Shown here piece after piece: positions 23,413 through 35,200 of a stretch of 64,000 nucleotides of DNA (the stretch's first letter is position 1; every line of letters starts with the position of its first letter). The notes under the pieces are model-generated. The model was not told the origin of the DNA, ran no database searches, and saw only the letters and a program-made list of their open reading frames with translations. The DNA is taken from positions 1-64,000 of the forward strand of contig NW_027417574.1 in assembly GCF_009905375.1 (NCBI RefSeq). The letters run 5' to 3'. This stretch comes from Apium graveolens. Lineage: Eukaryota; Streptophyta; Magnoliopsida; Apiales; Apiaceae. The position numbers and the translations under genes are program-made.

Positions 23413-23987
23413 TTTCTGTAAAGAATTAATCAATTTATTTAGCTTTTGAATCAAATCTTTGTATAAAAGAAAAGTTTTGTAAAACAAAAATATCTTTTTT
23501 TTTGAAAATAGTTGTAACTAAGTAAATTGCATGCTTCTTTACAGAATATAAACAGTTATGGAAAACAGGGTACATGGTATCACAGGGTATACTGGTGCAA
23601 TAAATAAGGTAAAGTAAAACAGGTGCAATAAAGTAAATGACAGTGTTGGAAAGGAAAAAGGTACTGATATATAGATCAAAAGTTTTAGGTAGTACAAGCG
23701 TAAAGATGCTTCGAAAGTAAAAGCAAAAAGGGTACAACAACCTACTCACTAGTTAGCATCGCTAGTCTATAAATACAACTCAAAAGTCTACTGATACACA
23801 CTACACACTACTGTACATACTACATAATCATAACAACATTGCTCAGCATCTCCATCTCAGAATCTCTAACTCAGCTCCAAGGAAACTCTGGTCCTGCCAG
23901 CCTCTCAAAGTCCTCCATCACCTCAGTAGCCCAGCCCAACAGTGCATCAGGGCCTCTGCCAGGTAGTGTAGCTCCATGTAACCTAGC
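23413..23987 (-). other. Tekay-B spacer between leader ORF and gag
   Basis: No gene. The sequence is AT-rich with a T-rich run near 23489-23501. It forms the 576-nt interval between the leader ORF stop and the gag ATG. Confidence 0.6.
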
Positions 23988-24389
23988 CTAAAGAACCCTC
24001 CGTGTCACATGAATCTCCTCTCGAAGCTCCCTCATACCACGATCAACATCTGTAGTCCTGATGATATGTTGTAACTCTCTAATCTGAGCCAACAAGGAAT
24101 CACACTCCAATAGAAGAGCCTCATACCGGTAATAAGAAACTTGGGGTAAGGTAGAATGGAATGGGGCACTCGCTACTGAATGCTCAGTGGAATCTGAATC
24201 AGCTGGCGGGGGTCCTTTGACAGGTGGCCTCATGCCTGGAGGTGGAATAGCCTGCAATGGTACGGGCTGCAACACCGGTGGAGGTAGAATAGCCAATGCT
24301 GGTGGAATAATAGGACGTGGATCTGATGCTGGTGCTCCAACTGAAGGCTCTGAGTGATCAGCTGATACGGGAATAAAAGAGTCGGCCAT
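23988..24389 (-). CDS. Tekay-B leader ORF, proline-rich with coiled-coil-like C-terminus
   Basis: Open frame of 133 codons upstream of gag, MADSFIPVSADHSEP..., with a Pro-rich middle (about residues 28-65) and a C-terminal Leu/Glu/Arg heptad-like part (YEALLLECDSLLAQIRELQ, then RELREEI). It starts 184 nt after the PBS. An AG acceptor-like site (ttcag) lies just upstream of the ATG, and AG/GTTATAAG lies just after the PBS. Tekay-C and Tekay-A have ORFs at the same place. I do not recognise the family, and no function is claimed. It could still be a chance ORF in one element, but recurrence argues against that. Confidence 0.5.
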   Translation of the reverse strand: MADSFIPVSADHSEPSVGAPASDPRPIIPPALAILPPPVLQPVPLQAIPPPGMRPPVKGPPPADSDSTEHSVASAPFHSTLPQVSYYRYEALLLECDSLLAQIRELQHIIRTTDVDRGMRELREEIHVTRRVL

Positions 24390-24572
24390 CTCTGCTATCT
24401 GAAATCATATCGTAATATAAGAATCCCGTACCACGACTGCAAACTATCCTAATACCGGTTATACCATAACACTCAACCTCTCGACGTTCTATCATCCTAT
24501 ACCTTACTTCTAATCCTATCCCTCTACCCATTCCCGTCAACCTAGGCTTGTGTCAGTGACTTATAACCTGTA

Positions 24573-24584
24573 GCTCTGATACCA
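24573..24584 (-). other. Primer-binding site of Tekay-B
   Basis: Minus-strand tggtatcagagc, four bases inside the 5' LTR end. tRNA-Met type. Confidence 0.92.
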
Positions 24585-24588
24585 AACC

Positions 24589-27500
24589 TGTGGCGCCCTC
24601 CAAACCCGGGTCAGAAGTTTGGGGTCCACATACACACCTTAATTATAACCTACTTATAACAATAATAAAGATAATAATAATATATGCAGTGACCCTACTT
24701 ACCAACCACCACGGACCGCAACAGGTTAAAGTATGCACACAAGCCAAACACACTAATATATTACAAACCGTTCAAATCCCAACTATTTCAAACTCAAACT
24801 GAGTATTAAACATTATTACAAACTTTTACAAACATAAATTATCCCAAAAGAAGCCTACTAGATCAGCTTTCTCAACCTGAACCCCTAGCTCTCGCGCTGG
24901 ACTGGGGATCCTCGCTACCAACTGGTTCCTTTTTAACTGGAAAGAATATAAACAACATCGCACAAATGAGCTAACTAGCTCAGCAAGTCACAATGACAAA
25001 ACTGAGAATAATGATCATCAGGTGAATATGATTATGATATCAAGTGAACAATGGATTATGATTTAGAATTGGATATTATACTTTTAATTTAAAAACCAAG
25101 GTTAGGCTGCTGATCAGTCACGCACTAACCCCGAGGAAGGCACACAACATTGCTCTAACTACTGGATCCAAGGCACACATTGGCCTAACTTGACCATTAT
25201 ATGGTCTGACCACGAATCTGGTCCACAATTTTATAAAAACAATCCAATTCTAACATAATAACAGAATATGCAATAATAAACAATAACCGAAATCATTAAC
25301 AATAATAAATGTTTAACAATGAAAGGATTTCAATCCTTGTAAGGATCAATAAGGCAATTTAAAAGCTTGGATGCTGGGTAATGAAAGAATTGGATAACAA
25401 AGGAATTAATATTTCAGGGTTTCAAAGATTTAGGCTTTCAAAGCATAGGATACAAGGATTGAATGTACAAATAATTCAGTTCAGTGTTTGGGATTTTGTT
25501 TACATGTAATTGTGGAGTAGTATCGTATACTTGAGGTTCGTGTTTGGGTATACAACAATCAATGGTCTAGAAAGAATAAGGTTCATGGCTCAAGAACAAT
25601 AACTGGAATCAGGGTTTAGGTTTCAGTGCTTCAAAGCACTTGCAATATCAACAAGACTATCACGTATTATAATATTTCGAGAAAGTTCGAAATACTTGCC
25701 TGATATTAGCTTACTATACTGCACTCGCTTCCAATCACAAGCGTCTTACTCCTCAACTATCTGTTTCCCTTTCCTACGTCTTGCCTCTTCTGCTTACATA
25801 TCATAAGCATCTATCAATAATTTGCTCATTGAATTCTATTCAACACATACTTCTATCTACCCTTCGTTTTACCCAAATCCGACTAACGGATTGAAAGTTA
25901 TGCAATAATCAAGTAAACACAGAATATATAGACCGATAGTTAATTAATAAGTCACATATAGCATATAATACATCACGTAATCAATGATATATCATTTATA
26001 AAGAAGTCTCGAGTCATAAATAGGCTTTATGGTATTTAAAATGATTTTTAAAACATTTTTCGGAATTAAAACGGGTCGTTGGATCAATTTCGGGTTAATA
26101 AACAGGGTTCGGTTGGCCAATTCTGGCTCCGAAATAATTTTAGAATAATTATCGAGCCTTGGAAATAATTTGGAATAATATTTTAAAGCTCGAAACTATT
26201 TTTCAGAATTTTTAAATAATTTTTAAATAATTAAATCTAATTAAATAACTAATTAAAATCAATTAATAATTAATTAAATCAATTAATCAATTAATTTTCG
26301 AATTAATTGACCAATTAATCAATTAGAAATTAACTGAAATTAATTAACTAATTAATTTAGATTTATTTGTGAATTAAAAATAATTTTCAGAATTAAAATA
26401 ATAATTTTTAGAATTTTCAGAAATTTAAAACAAATTTTTATAATAAAAATAAATAGGAAATATAATTTTTTAACATTTTTAAAACAGAAATCCAATTTTT
26501 GCAAAGTCTAGAAACTACAGGGACCAAACTGCATCGTTTTCAAAACTATAGGTACTAAACTGTAATTTTCCAGGGGGTCGCCGGAAAACAGTCGGGGATG
26601 GCCGGAGAACACGTTCCCGGCGTCCTCACCCCACCAACACCTCCAGATCACATCTACAGGTTACCAGGAACACAACCATGCAATCAAAATAACCTAACAA
26701 TCCATGAGTTGGCCGGAATTTGGCCGTGAAATTTTCCAGTTTTCGGCGAACATCGGAAAACTTCAAAACACAACTCCCTTCTCTACAGACCTCGTTCGTT
26801 CATGAAACTTATACGACTAGATTGCAAATTTCACAGAGAACACAACCCACTATAACACAACATCAATCTATCACAGAATAAGAAACCCCCAAATTTCAAT
26901 TAAGAACATTCATACGGGTTATAAACCCTAATTTTAAAATTCGAAAATCAAACTCAAATTTGAACATGTTATTGAACTCCAAATCAGACGTATGACATAT
27001 GAAAATCATCAGGAAAACAATCTCTACAACATGCAATCATCAAATCATACAAACAATCATCCGAACAAAATTCATATTTTTAATAAAATAAATTCGAAAA
27101 TAAATAAATTTTTAGAAAAATAACCTTGATTTCTGCAGGTGCATGGATTACAGAATCTGGAAGAGCTCTTCAAGACCTTCAGATTGGTTACTCGAGCTTT
27201 CCAAACCGAATTCAATAACACCTCCAAATGCTTGTTTGATTCTTAAAACAGTTTTAGGAAATTAGGGCTTTTTTCTGAAAATTATATAATTATCTGTCTG
27301 CAATTGATTCTGATACGAAATAAAATACGGTAAAAGGCTATTTATAATTACGGAAAATTAGTATCCCGTTGGATCATTCCGGATATAAAACGGTACGTTT
27401 ATTTGTAAAAACTGATCCAAACGGTATCGGTTTTCGGGATAATTATCCAAATCAGTACAATTTGTACTGCGGTCTTGGTCTCAGCGCCTGGTTACACGTA

Positions 27501-28026
27501 TTACGAAGTGATAATTGTGATAGTTTAATAAAAAGCTCCCGTTTATCGAAAATACGGGTTTTATTGATTTACCGAAATGAATATTGTATCGAAAATGTTG
27601 CGCCGGGACCCGCGCAAGACAAACCGTACGCAGGATCGAAAAAGTCGAAACATGGAAAATGCTCGGAATATTACAATTAGGTTAGGAAGGAGTTCTCGAA
27701 AGAGTTTCGGGTTCCAAAAACGTAACAACGGTTGACGTCGGTTGGTTCCCGTTTTTATAAAATAGATTTTAATTGCCCGGAAAAAGATTTTAGAAATTTC
27801 AGATGATTCTTATAAATCCATAAACCAACATAAAAATAATTAGGAAGATATGACAATTATCTATATTTTATTTTGGACATATAAAATTAAAATACTCAAT
27901 TACTATTATTTTTGAATAACCAAGTACATATAACACTTTAACAATTAACTCACAGAATAGATACTGAACATACATAATAATTATATAATAGCAAAAATAA
28001 TTACACAATATATCCCGGATATTATA
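24589..28026 (-). repeat. Tekay-B 5' LTR
   Basis: 3,438 bp, nearly the same as 15316-18746. The outer end is TATTATA where the other copy has TATTACA, so the TG/CA pairing at this end carries one mutation. TATA box on minus at 27339-27346. The stretch holds no gene. Confidence 0.93.
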
Positions 28027-28031
28027 CAAAG

Positions 28032-28805
28032 CCCACCTACATGTCTCTACAATTGGCCAATCATTCTATTACATACCCACGAGGCATAGTGGAGGATGTG
28101 ATAGTAAAGGTGGATAAGCTCTTCTTTCCCGCAGACTTTGTTATTCTGGATTTCGAGTAAGATACGAAGATTCCCATAATCTTGGGGAGTCCTTTCTTGG
28201 CTACAGGCCGTACCGTGATAGATGTACAGAAAGGTGAACTTACTATGAGGGTGCAGAATCAGGATGTGACATTCAATGTATTTAAAGCGATGAAATTCCC
28301 TACAGAAGATGGGGAGTGCTTAAAAGTGGATTTGATTGATTCTGCGGTTACTTCAGAACTTGATCACATGCTAATGTCTGATGCATTAGAGAAAGCCTTA
28401 GTGGGGGATTTTGACAGTGATGATGAGGATGACAATGAGCAACTACTATATCTAAATGCTTCTCCTTGGAGGCAAAAGCTAGACATGCCATTTGAATCTC
28501 TTGGTACTTCAGAACTCAAAAATGCTGAAGGAAAGCTCAAACCATCTATTGAGGAAGCACCTACATTCGAGCTTAAACCATTACCTGAACACTTGAGGTA
28601 TGCTTTTTTAGGTGATGCATCTACTCTACCTGTTATTATTGCATTTGACCTTTCAGGTAGTGAGGAGGACATGCTCTTGAGGATCTTGAGAGAATTCAAA
28701 TCAGCTATCGGATGGACTATAACAGAAATCAAGGGAATCAGCCCTTCATACTGCATGCATAAGATTCTGCTAGAGGAGGGTAGTAAGCCGACTGTTGATC
28801 AATAG
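28032..28805 (+). pseudogene. pol: Athila protease second part and linker
   Basis: It resumes after the Tekay-B TSD with PTYMSLQLANHSITYPRG and GIVEDVIVKVDKL, then an in-frame TAA at 28158-28160, then ILGSPFLATGRTVIDV, the protease flap/C-terminal landmark of Athila. The acidic linker (DSDDEDDNEQ) leads to the RT lead-in GWTITEIKGISPSYCMHKI. It ends at TAG 28803-28805. Confidence 0.88.
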
Positions 28806-30110
28806 CGGACTTAATCCTATCATGAAAGAAGTGGTGAAGAAAGAAATTCTGAAATGGCTAGATGCAGGAATCATTTATCCTATTTCTGACAGTTCTTGGG
28901 TGAGCCCCGTGTAATGTGTACCTAAGAATGGAGGTATTACAGTGGTAGCAAATGAGAAGAAGGAGCTTATCCCCACTCGAACAGTCACAGGATGGAGGGT
29001 ATGCATGAACTACAGAAAGTTGAACAAGGCCACGAGGAAGGATCACTTCCCTCTTCCATTTATTGATCAGATGCTTGACAGGCTGGCCGGTCACGAGTAT
29101 TATTGTCTTCTGGATGGTTATTCGGGGTATAATCAGATATGTAGTGCACCAGAGGATCAAGAAAAGACTACCATTACTTGTCCATTTGGCATGTTTGCTT
29201 TTCGCAGAGTTTCGTTTGGCTTATATATCGCACCAGCCACTTTTCAGAGATGTATGATGTCTATATTCTCTGATATGATTGGAAATAATGTCGAGGTGTT
29301 CATGGATGACTTCTCCGTCTTTGGACATTCGTATGATGAATGTTTGAATAATCTTCGTGCAGTACTCAAAAGGTGTGTGTACACTAATTTGGTGCTCAAT
29401 TGGAAAAATGTCACTTTATGGTGCGTGGAGGCATTATTCTTGGGCATAAGGTCTCTAGTAAGGGTCTCGAGGTGGACAAAGCCAAGGTGGGAGTCATTAA
29501 AAATCTTCCACCACCTATTTCTGTGAAAGGAATCCGTAGTTTTCTTGGTCATGCTGGTTTTTATAGGCATTTCATCAAGGACTTTTCGAAGATATCTAAG
29601 TCATTGTGCAACTTGCTTGAGAAGGATGTGCCTTTCAAATTTGATGATGAATGCTTGACGGCATTTGAGACTCTCAAGAAGAGTTTGATAAATGCACCAG
29701 TTATTATAGCACCTGACTGGACAGAGCCTTTTGAGATGATGTGTGATGCGAGTGATTATGCGGTGGCGCAGTTCTTGGGCAGCGCAAGAATAATCTCTTT
29801 TATGTGGTCTACTATGCTAGCAAGACCTTAAATGGAGCTCAAATGAACTACACCACTACTGAGAAGGAGCTCTTGGCTATAGTCTTTGGTTTCAAAAAAA
29901 AATCGATCTTATTTGCTTGGGACAAAGGTGACAGTGTTCACTGATCATGCGGCCATTCGCTATTTGGTTTCCAAGAAGGATTCGAAGCCCAGACTCATTC
30001 GTAGGGTGCTCTTGCTACATGAATTTGAGTTAGAGATCAAGGATCGAAAAGGTACTGAGAATCAAGTAGCTGACCATCTCTCTAGATTGGAGAATCCCGA
30101 GTCTACTTCA
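28806..30110 (+). pseudogene. pol: Athila reverse transcriptase and RNase H
   Basis: KEILKWLDAGIIYPISDSSW is followed by an in-frame stop near 28912, then WRVCMNYRKLNKATRKDHFP, CPFGMFAFRRVSFGL, and FMDD (29299-29310), the usual Athila form of the RT active site. A frameshift near 29400 leads to IRSFLGHAGFYRHFIKDFSKI, and RNase H begins with CDASDYAV. A second shift near 29775 and a third near 29895 surround [12 protein letters not shown]. The frame then holds [10 protein letters not shown] and VADHLSRLE. At least three shifts and two stops. Confidence 0.9.
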
Positions 30111-31463
30111 CATGATAAGACTTTGATCAACGAATCTTTTCCAAATGAGCAGTTGTTCGCAGTTCAAGAAGAAGAGCCATGGTTCGCAGATATTGTAAAT
30201 TATCTTGTCTGCAATATAATGCCTCCTAATTTGAATACAGCTCAAAAGAAGAAGTTTTTGTATGAGGTGAAGTGGTATATGTGGGATGAACCGTATTTGT
30301 TTAGACAAGGAGCTGACCAGAGCATCAGGAGATGTATCCCGTTCTATGAGACGGAGGGGATATTACGAGACTGTCACTCCACAGTTTATGGTGGACATTA
30401 TGGTGGTGAGAAGACGGCAGCTCGTATTCTGCAAGCAGGTTTTTTCTGGACTACGTTGTTTAAGGATGCTCATCAGTTCATTTTAAAGTGTGATCGTTGC
30501 CAAAGAGTGGGAAATCTTACGAGAAGGGATGAGATGCCGTTAAATGTGATGCTTGAAGTCGAGGTCTTTGATGTTTGGGGAATCGATTTCATGGGGCCAT
30601 TTATCTCGTCCTGCAATAATCAGTACATCTTGCTGGCAGTCGATTATGTCTCAAATGGGTAGAAGTCAAAGCTCTGTCGACGAACGATGCAACAGGTAGT
30701 GTTGAATTTTCTTCATAAGCAGATTTTCACAAGGTTTGGAACGCCACGAGTAATCATAAGTGATGAAGGGTCGCATTTCTGCAACCGTAAGTTCACTTCT
30801 ATGATGCAGCGCTACAATGTGAATCATTGTGTTGCTACTGCCTATCATCCGCAAACGAATGGTCAAGCGGAAGTGTCTAATAGAGAAATCAAGCACATTT
30901 TAGAGAAGGTTGTTTGTCCGTCAAGGAAGGATTGGTCTTTAAAGCTCGATGAAGCTGTTTGGGCTTACAGAACAACATATAAGACTCCACTTGGGATGAC
31001 CCCGTTTCAACTTGTGTATGGTAAGGGATGTCATTTACCTCTGGAGCTTGAGCATAAGGCTTATTGGGCATTGAAGAAGTTGAACATGGATCTAGATGCA
31101 GCTGGAAAGAAGTGAATGCTTCAGCTAAATGAACTTGATGAATTTCGACTCCAAGCGTATGAGAATAACAAAATATACAAGGAAAAAGTGAAAAGGTGGC
31201 ACGACAGGAAGTTATATCCTAAGTCATTTGTGCCGGGGAAGCAAGTTCTTTTATTCAACTCACGTCTCCAACTTTTTCCTGGGAAGTTGAAATCAAGGTG
31301 GTCTGGACCTTTTATTGTCAAAAATGTGTTTCCACATGGAGCGGTGGAGATTTTTGAGAATGATCCGGACCAAGCATTCAATGTTAATGGTTAGCATTTG
31401 AAGCATTACTATGGGGACACGACAAATCGGGAAGTTGTTAGTGCCGTTTTATTGTCAACTTGA
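30111..31463 (+). pseudogene. pol: Athila integrase
   Basis: Zinc region [12 protein letters not shown] and [10 protein letters not shown], core Asp residues in WGIDFMGPF and [12 protein letters not shown], and Glu in [12 protein letters not shown] are all present. In-frame stops occur at 30660 (NG*), 31113 (KK*) and 31392 (VNG*, probably a former Gln). The C-terminal GPFIV module and LKHYYG are still readable, and the native stop is probably TGA 31461-31463. All pieces stay in frame 3. Confidence 0.9.
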
Positions 31464-31621
31464 TTAAGGTACGCTACGTCAAGCTAATCACGAAAAAGAA
31501 GCGCTTCTTGGGAGGCAACCCATGATTTGTTGTTATAGGAACACTTAGAAGTTAGTAACCTATCCAAAATCACAAAAAAATCAAAAAAATAGGGCAAGGA
31601 AATTTTTTTTCCAGTAGACCC
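31464..31621 (+). other. Athila post-pol spacer with twin hairpin
   Basis: It starts directly after the pol stop. A perfect 14-nt palindrome AAGAAGCGCTTCTT (31496-31509) overlaps by one base a second hairpin, TGGG-AGGCAA-CCCA (31509-31522). I recall a similar GGGAGGCAACCC motif after pol in other Athila copies; its function is unknown to me. Confidence 0.65.
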
Positions 31622-31740
31622 CTGAGCGCCCGCTCAGCTCTGCTGAGCGACCGCTCAGTAAGCTGAGCGCCCGCTCAGCTCTGCTGAGCGACCGCTCAGT
31701 AAGCTGAGCGCCCGCTCAGCTTTGCTGAGCGACCGCTCAG
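31622..31740. repeat. Array of six 16-bp palindromes, 41-bp period
   Basis: Three units of 41 bp, each with two palindromes of the form CTGAGCG-NC-CGCTCAG, separated by ctctg (or ctttg) and taag. The sequences are nearly identical between units. GC content is far above that of the neighbours. The same array in shorter form (four palindromes) is inside the Athila LTR at 48224-48301. Confidence 0.95.
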
Positions 31741-32005
31741 GGCCCGACTGGGAGAAATTTTTTTAAGTCTTATAAAATCCAAAAAAATCTGAAAAATAAA
31801 AAAACAAAACACAGCCCCATTACCCACGACCTATTTCCCCATTATCCCATATTTTTAACCCTCAAACCCACTCCTAATCAAATTTTACCCTAATCTCTAC
31901 CCTATATATACATACAACTATTCCATATACTCCCCATACACTTTCAAACCTTGAACTCTCTCCCATATTCAAAAACACAAATCTTAAACACTTTTCTCAG
32001 TTTCG
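31741..32005 (+). promoter_or_regulatory. Promoter-like leader before Athila third ORF
   Basis: AT/CT-rich sequence with TATATATA at 31903-31910 (in ccctatatatacat), a pyrimidine/A-rich leader with several CTCTC/CCCAT runs, and an ATG in good context at 32006, about 96 bp after the TATA. No other gene here. The promoter role is inference. Confidence 0.45.
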
Positions 32006-32268
32006 ATGGCACCCAAGAGATCTAGGACTATTGATAGCAGCAACACTGTCCCTACTTGCTGATTCTTCAAGGGGTACTGATGCGAGGCCTCGTTTTTTTG
32101 ATAGGGCTACTGAGGAGGAGTATACTAGGCTTCTGGGAAAGCCGATTTTGAAGGAGAGGGGATTCTTACCATCAGGGAGGGATGGGGAGTTATTGCCAAT
32201 GATTGCTGAGAAGGGTTGGATTGCTTTCTGTGAGTCTCCTGAAGCAGTTCTGATGAGTGTTGTTCGCG

Positions 32269-32273
32269 AGTTC
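32269..32273. repeat. Target site duplication of Tekay-C (agttc)
   Basis: agttc lies at 32269-32273 before TGTAACACC and at 45842-45846 after TTATTACA. Confidence 0.92.
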
Positions 32274-35200
32274 TGTAACACCCCCAGATCCGGGGTCGGG
32301 GATCCGGGTCGTCACGGTCTTTCTTTCCACAATATCACTTCACTTAATTAATAATAAATAACCTTATGCTGTGACCCCACACTAACACACACCACAACCC
32401 GTTATAGTCTCAGAGATGAAATTGAAATAAGTACAAGTCTTTGAATCCACAATTTAAAAGTTATTACAACCCAAAATGATTACTTAATAAGTTTACAATT
32501 TATTGCCATTATCTGCCACAAGTTATAATTATACATAATTGATTCTCAAAAGTAGATGGTTTGATCTACAATAGATCTACCTCTGCAGCTATAGCAGCTA
32601 CAAGATCAACGGGAAGACGCGGGACGCTTCCCACACGCTTGCGCTGGGTCTGCTTGAGTCTGGCCATCCTTCCTAACTGTTGTTGTGTGATGAAGAAATT
32701 AAGCAAGAGTGAGCCTTACAGCTCACAAGATAATATATAGTGTAATCAATAATGCAAGTATCTAATAGATAACTTACTGAAAACCTTTATCAAAAGTAAG
32801 ATAATTACTTACTGGATATAAGCTTAAAGGAAGATGAAGTTACCAAATACTTCACTATACTTAAATCATTTATAAGGCTACTTGAACTACCCATGTTCAA
32901 AGTATTATAGGTTTATAAAAAAGTCATCCCATAGATGAGACCACAAGTTAAGACTTGAATAGATTCAATCTTTGAAATATTATTGAATGAAATAAAGTTA
33001 CGAGATACTTTATTTAGTCCCGATATATATCTACATATATATATCTCTTAAACATTTCCTGGAACCTCTGTTATGTAAAGTATGAACAGAGTTGGTAACA
33101 TCCAATGAATTTTGGAAAGGAAAAGAATTTTGGCATAAACCCGATATCTTGCTGATCAGGCAAAGATACCAATAAGTAACCTTTTCTACTAGTAGATGGA
33201 TGAATCCCCCACCGGTCATCACCCTGGCCACATAAGGACCTTGTGCTGGACCGCCACCCAGCCTCTTACGCGTTAATGGACTGCCACCCAGCCACTTACA
33301 CTTTGATAGACCGTACCCCGGCCTATCGCTTATGTCGACTCAATTAGATGGGCTTACTTCCCGAACGTTGGGTAAATAATCAATTCATTTATTTTCTCAA
33401 AACAGCAACCACATTGCGAATGTAAAATGCACCACAGAGCTGGATCCCCCAGGTTTTGAGCGAGTATTTAAATCCCTTTTGAAAGGAAGATCTTAAATAT
33501 AAAAAAATAAGTTTTGGGGTCCACTCTAACTTTAAAAAAATCATTTTGAAGACTCGAAAACATTTTTAAGAATGTTTGAAGTACTGCTTGATTTATTAAA
33601 ATAAATCAGTCCCGATATATTAGAAAATATCTGAATATTATTATTTAAATAATATTCTCATAAAGATAATCCTTATAAAAATAATCGAAGTAGAAGTTTT
33701 AAAACTTATACTTGAAATGGATATTAAATAACCAAAGATATACTTATATGAAAGTACTATCTTTATTTGAATAATCGAAAATAAGTTTGATTATTGACAC
33801 CTTATTCTTTAATAAAATAAAGAATATATTTCAGTAATAAGCGGAGTCATAATACCTCGAATGAATATTATAAATAATATTCATTAAATAAAATAAACGG
33901 AGTCATACATCCTCCAATGAATATCCAATTAATAATCATTAAATATAATAAACAGAGTCATAAGTCCTCGAATGAATATTAAAATAATATTCATTAAATA
34001 AAATAAAGTTATCGAATAAACCTTATTCGATTAATAGTTTGGAAAACTATAACCATATATATATAAATATATATATATATATAAAATGTACTCGGGATCC
34101 TCGACTCCCGGTTTTAGAAAATGTTTTCACCTTTGGGTCCCTATACTAAGGGTATATGCAAATTACCGCTATCCTCTAGCATAGGTATTATGCAATTGTA
34201 AGCATTTTAACCAACAGATATATAAATCAAGAATATGAAACAGGCATGCATATATACCATATCACATGCTACAATATATGGCAAGAATTTGCTAATAACA
34301 AATATGCAATTATCGCAAGATCATGCATATACACATATACATCACAACAACAGTTATACGGGTAGAAAACTTGCCTGAGGGACTGGGGGTGATAAAAGGC
34401 TCGGGACGAGTCTGGTAACCTATAAACAACAAGTAAGTTGGAATTAAACCAAAGTCACTTGTAAATCTATACTTTAACTAACTTAGACTCTAACGCTTGT
34501 TTTGCGCTTACTGATTCTCTTAAGTCACTCGAGTACCCTCGGCTCCATCATTTTTAATAATTTAACCATTACGAGTTTTAAGGCGATTCCTTCGCGAGTG
34601 TCTTACCAACTGCCTAACACTCTTACCATAATTGTTTCATACACTAATTAACCATTTTTGGTCTTTAACCTATGTTTTAATGTAAGGCGAGGGGAAAAGT
34701 TTCGTTCGCGAAATGCCGTTACTTGAAATGGTCGTTTCTCCTAAACCGTACATCGGAATCAAACGAACTACATATCAAAACGAAGCTCGTAACATGAACT
34801 ATCTAAACATGGCAATGGTCATAATATAGCAGGGAGTTCTCGGGTCCAAATGTTATGAACAAAAGCAGTCTAAAGTAAATCGGACATTACGACGGCTATG
34901 TTTACGCGATTTCCCAAATTTAAACCATTCAAAAACCATCACAATTCAACCTCAACCCATTCATACAACCAAAGTCCATCCTTATCACATCATAACAGCC
35001 CCAATCAATTCAATATTAACATTTATACTTATGCCTAAGCTTGAATTTAACTATACTTAAGTTCTTTTAACCAAAACAACAAGATTCACCATTCCATTTC
35101 ACTACCACTCCAACCCAAACTCTAAACCACAAGCATTAAGCTACTATATCACCATAATAATCAAAATCATCTTATTATACAAAGGAATCTAGGGTTTGGA

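Larger units (their letters stand above)
15316..28026 (-). mobile_element. Tekay-B, Ty3/Gypsy chromovirus-type element
   Basis: Complete 12.7-kb element inserted antisense in the Athila protease, with a perfect 5-bp TSD, two LTRs of 3,431 and 3,438 bp, PBS, leader ORF, gag-pol and PPT, all on the minus strand. The Tekay assignment rests on RT/integrase sequence and the C-terminal chromodomain-like tail (VLRNKVVKLVRVLWRN, ESTWELE). In the first ~210 bp of the LTRs I count about four differences (roughly 2%). Its pol is broken, so it is not autonomous. Confidence 0.93.

Noticed and set aside
31622..31740. Rho-independent terminators or rRNA-like hairpins
   Set aside because: No T tract follows, the context is eukaryotic, and the strict tandem period argues for an amplified repeat.
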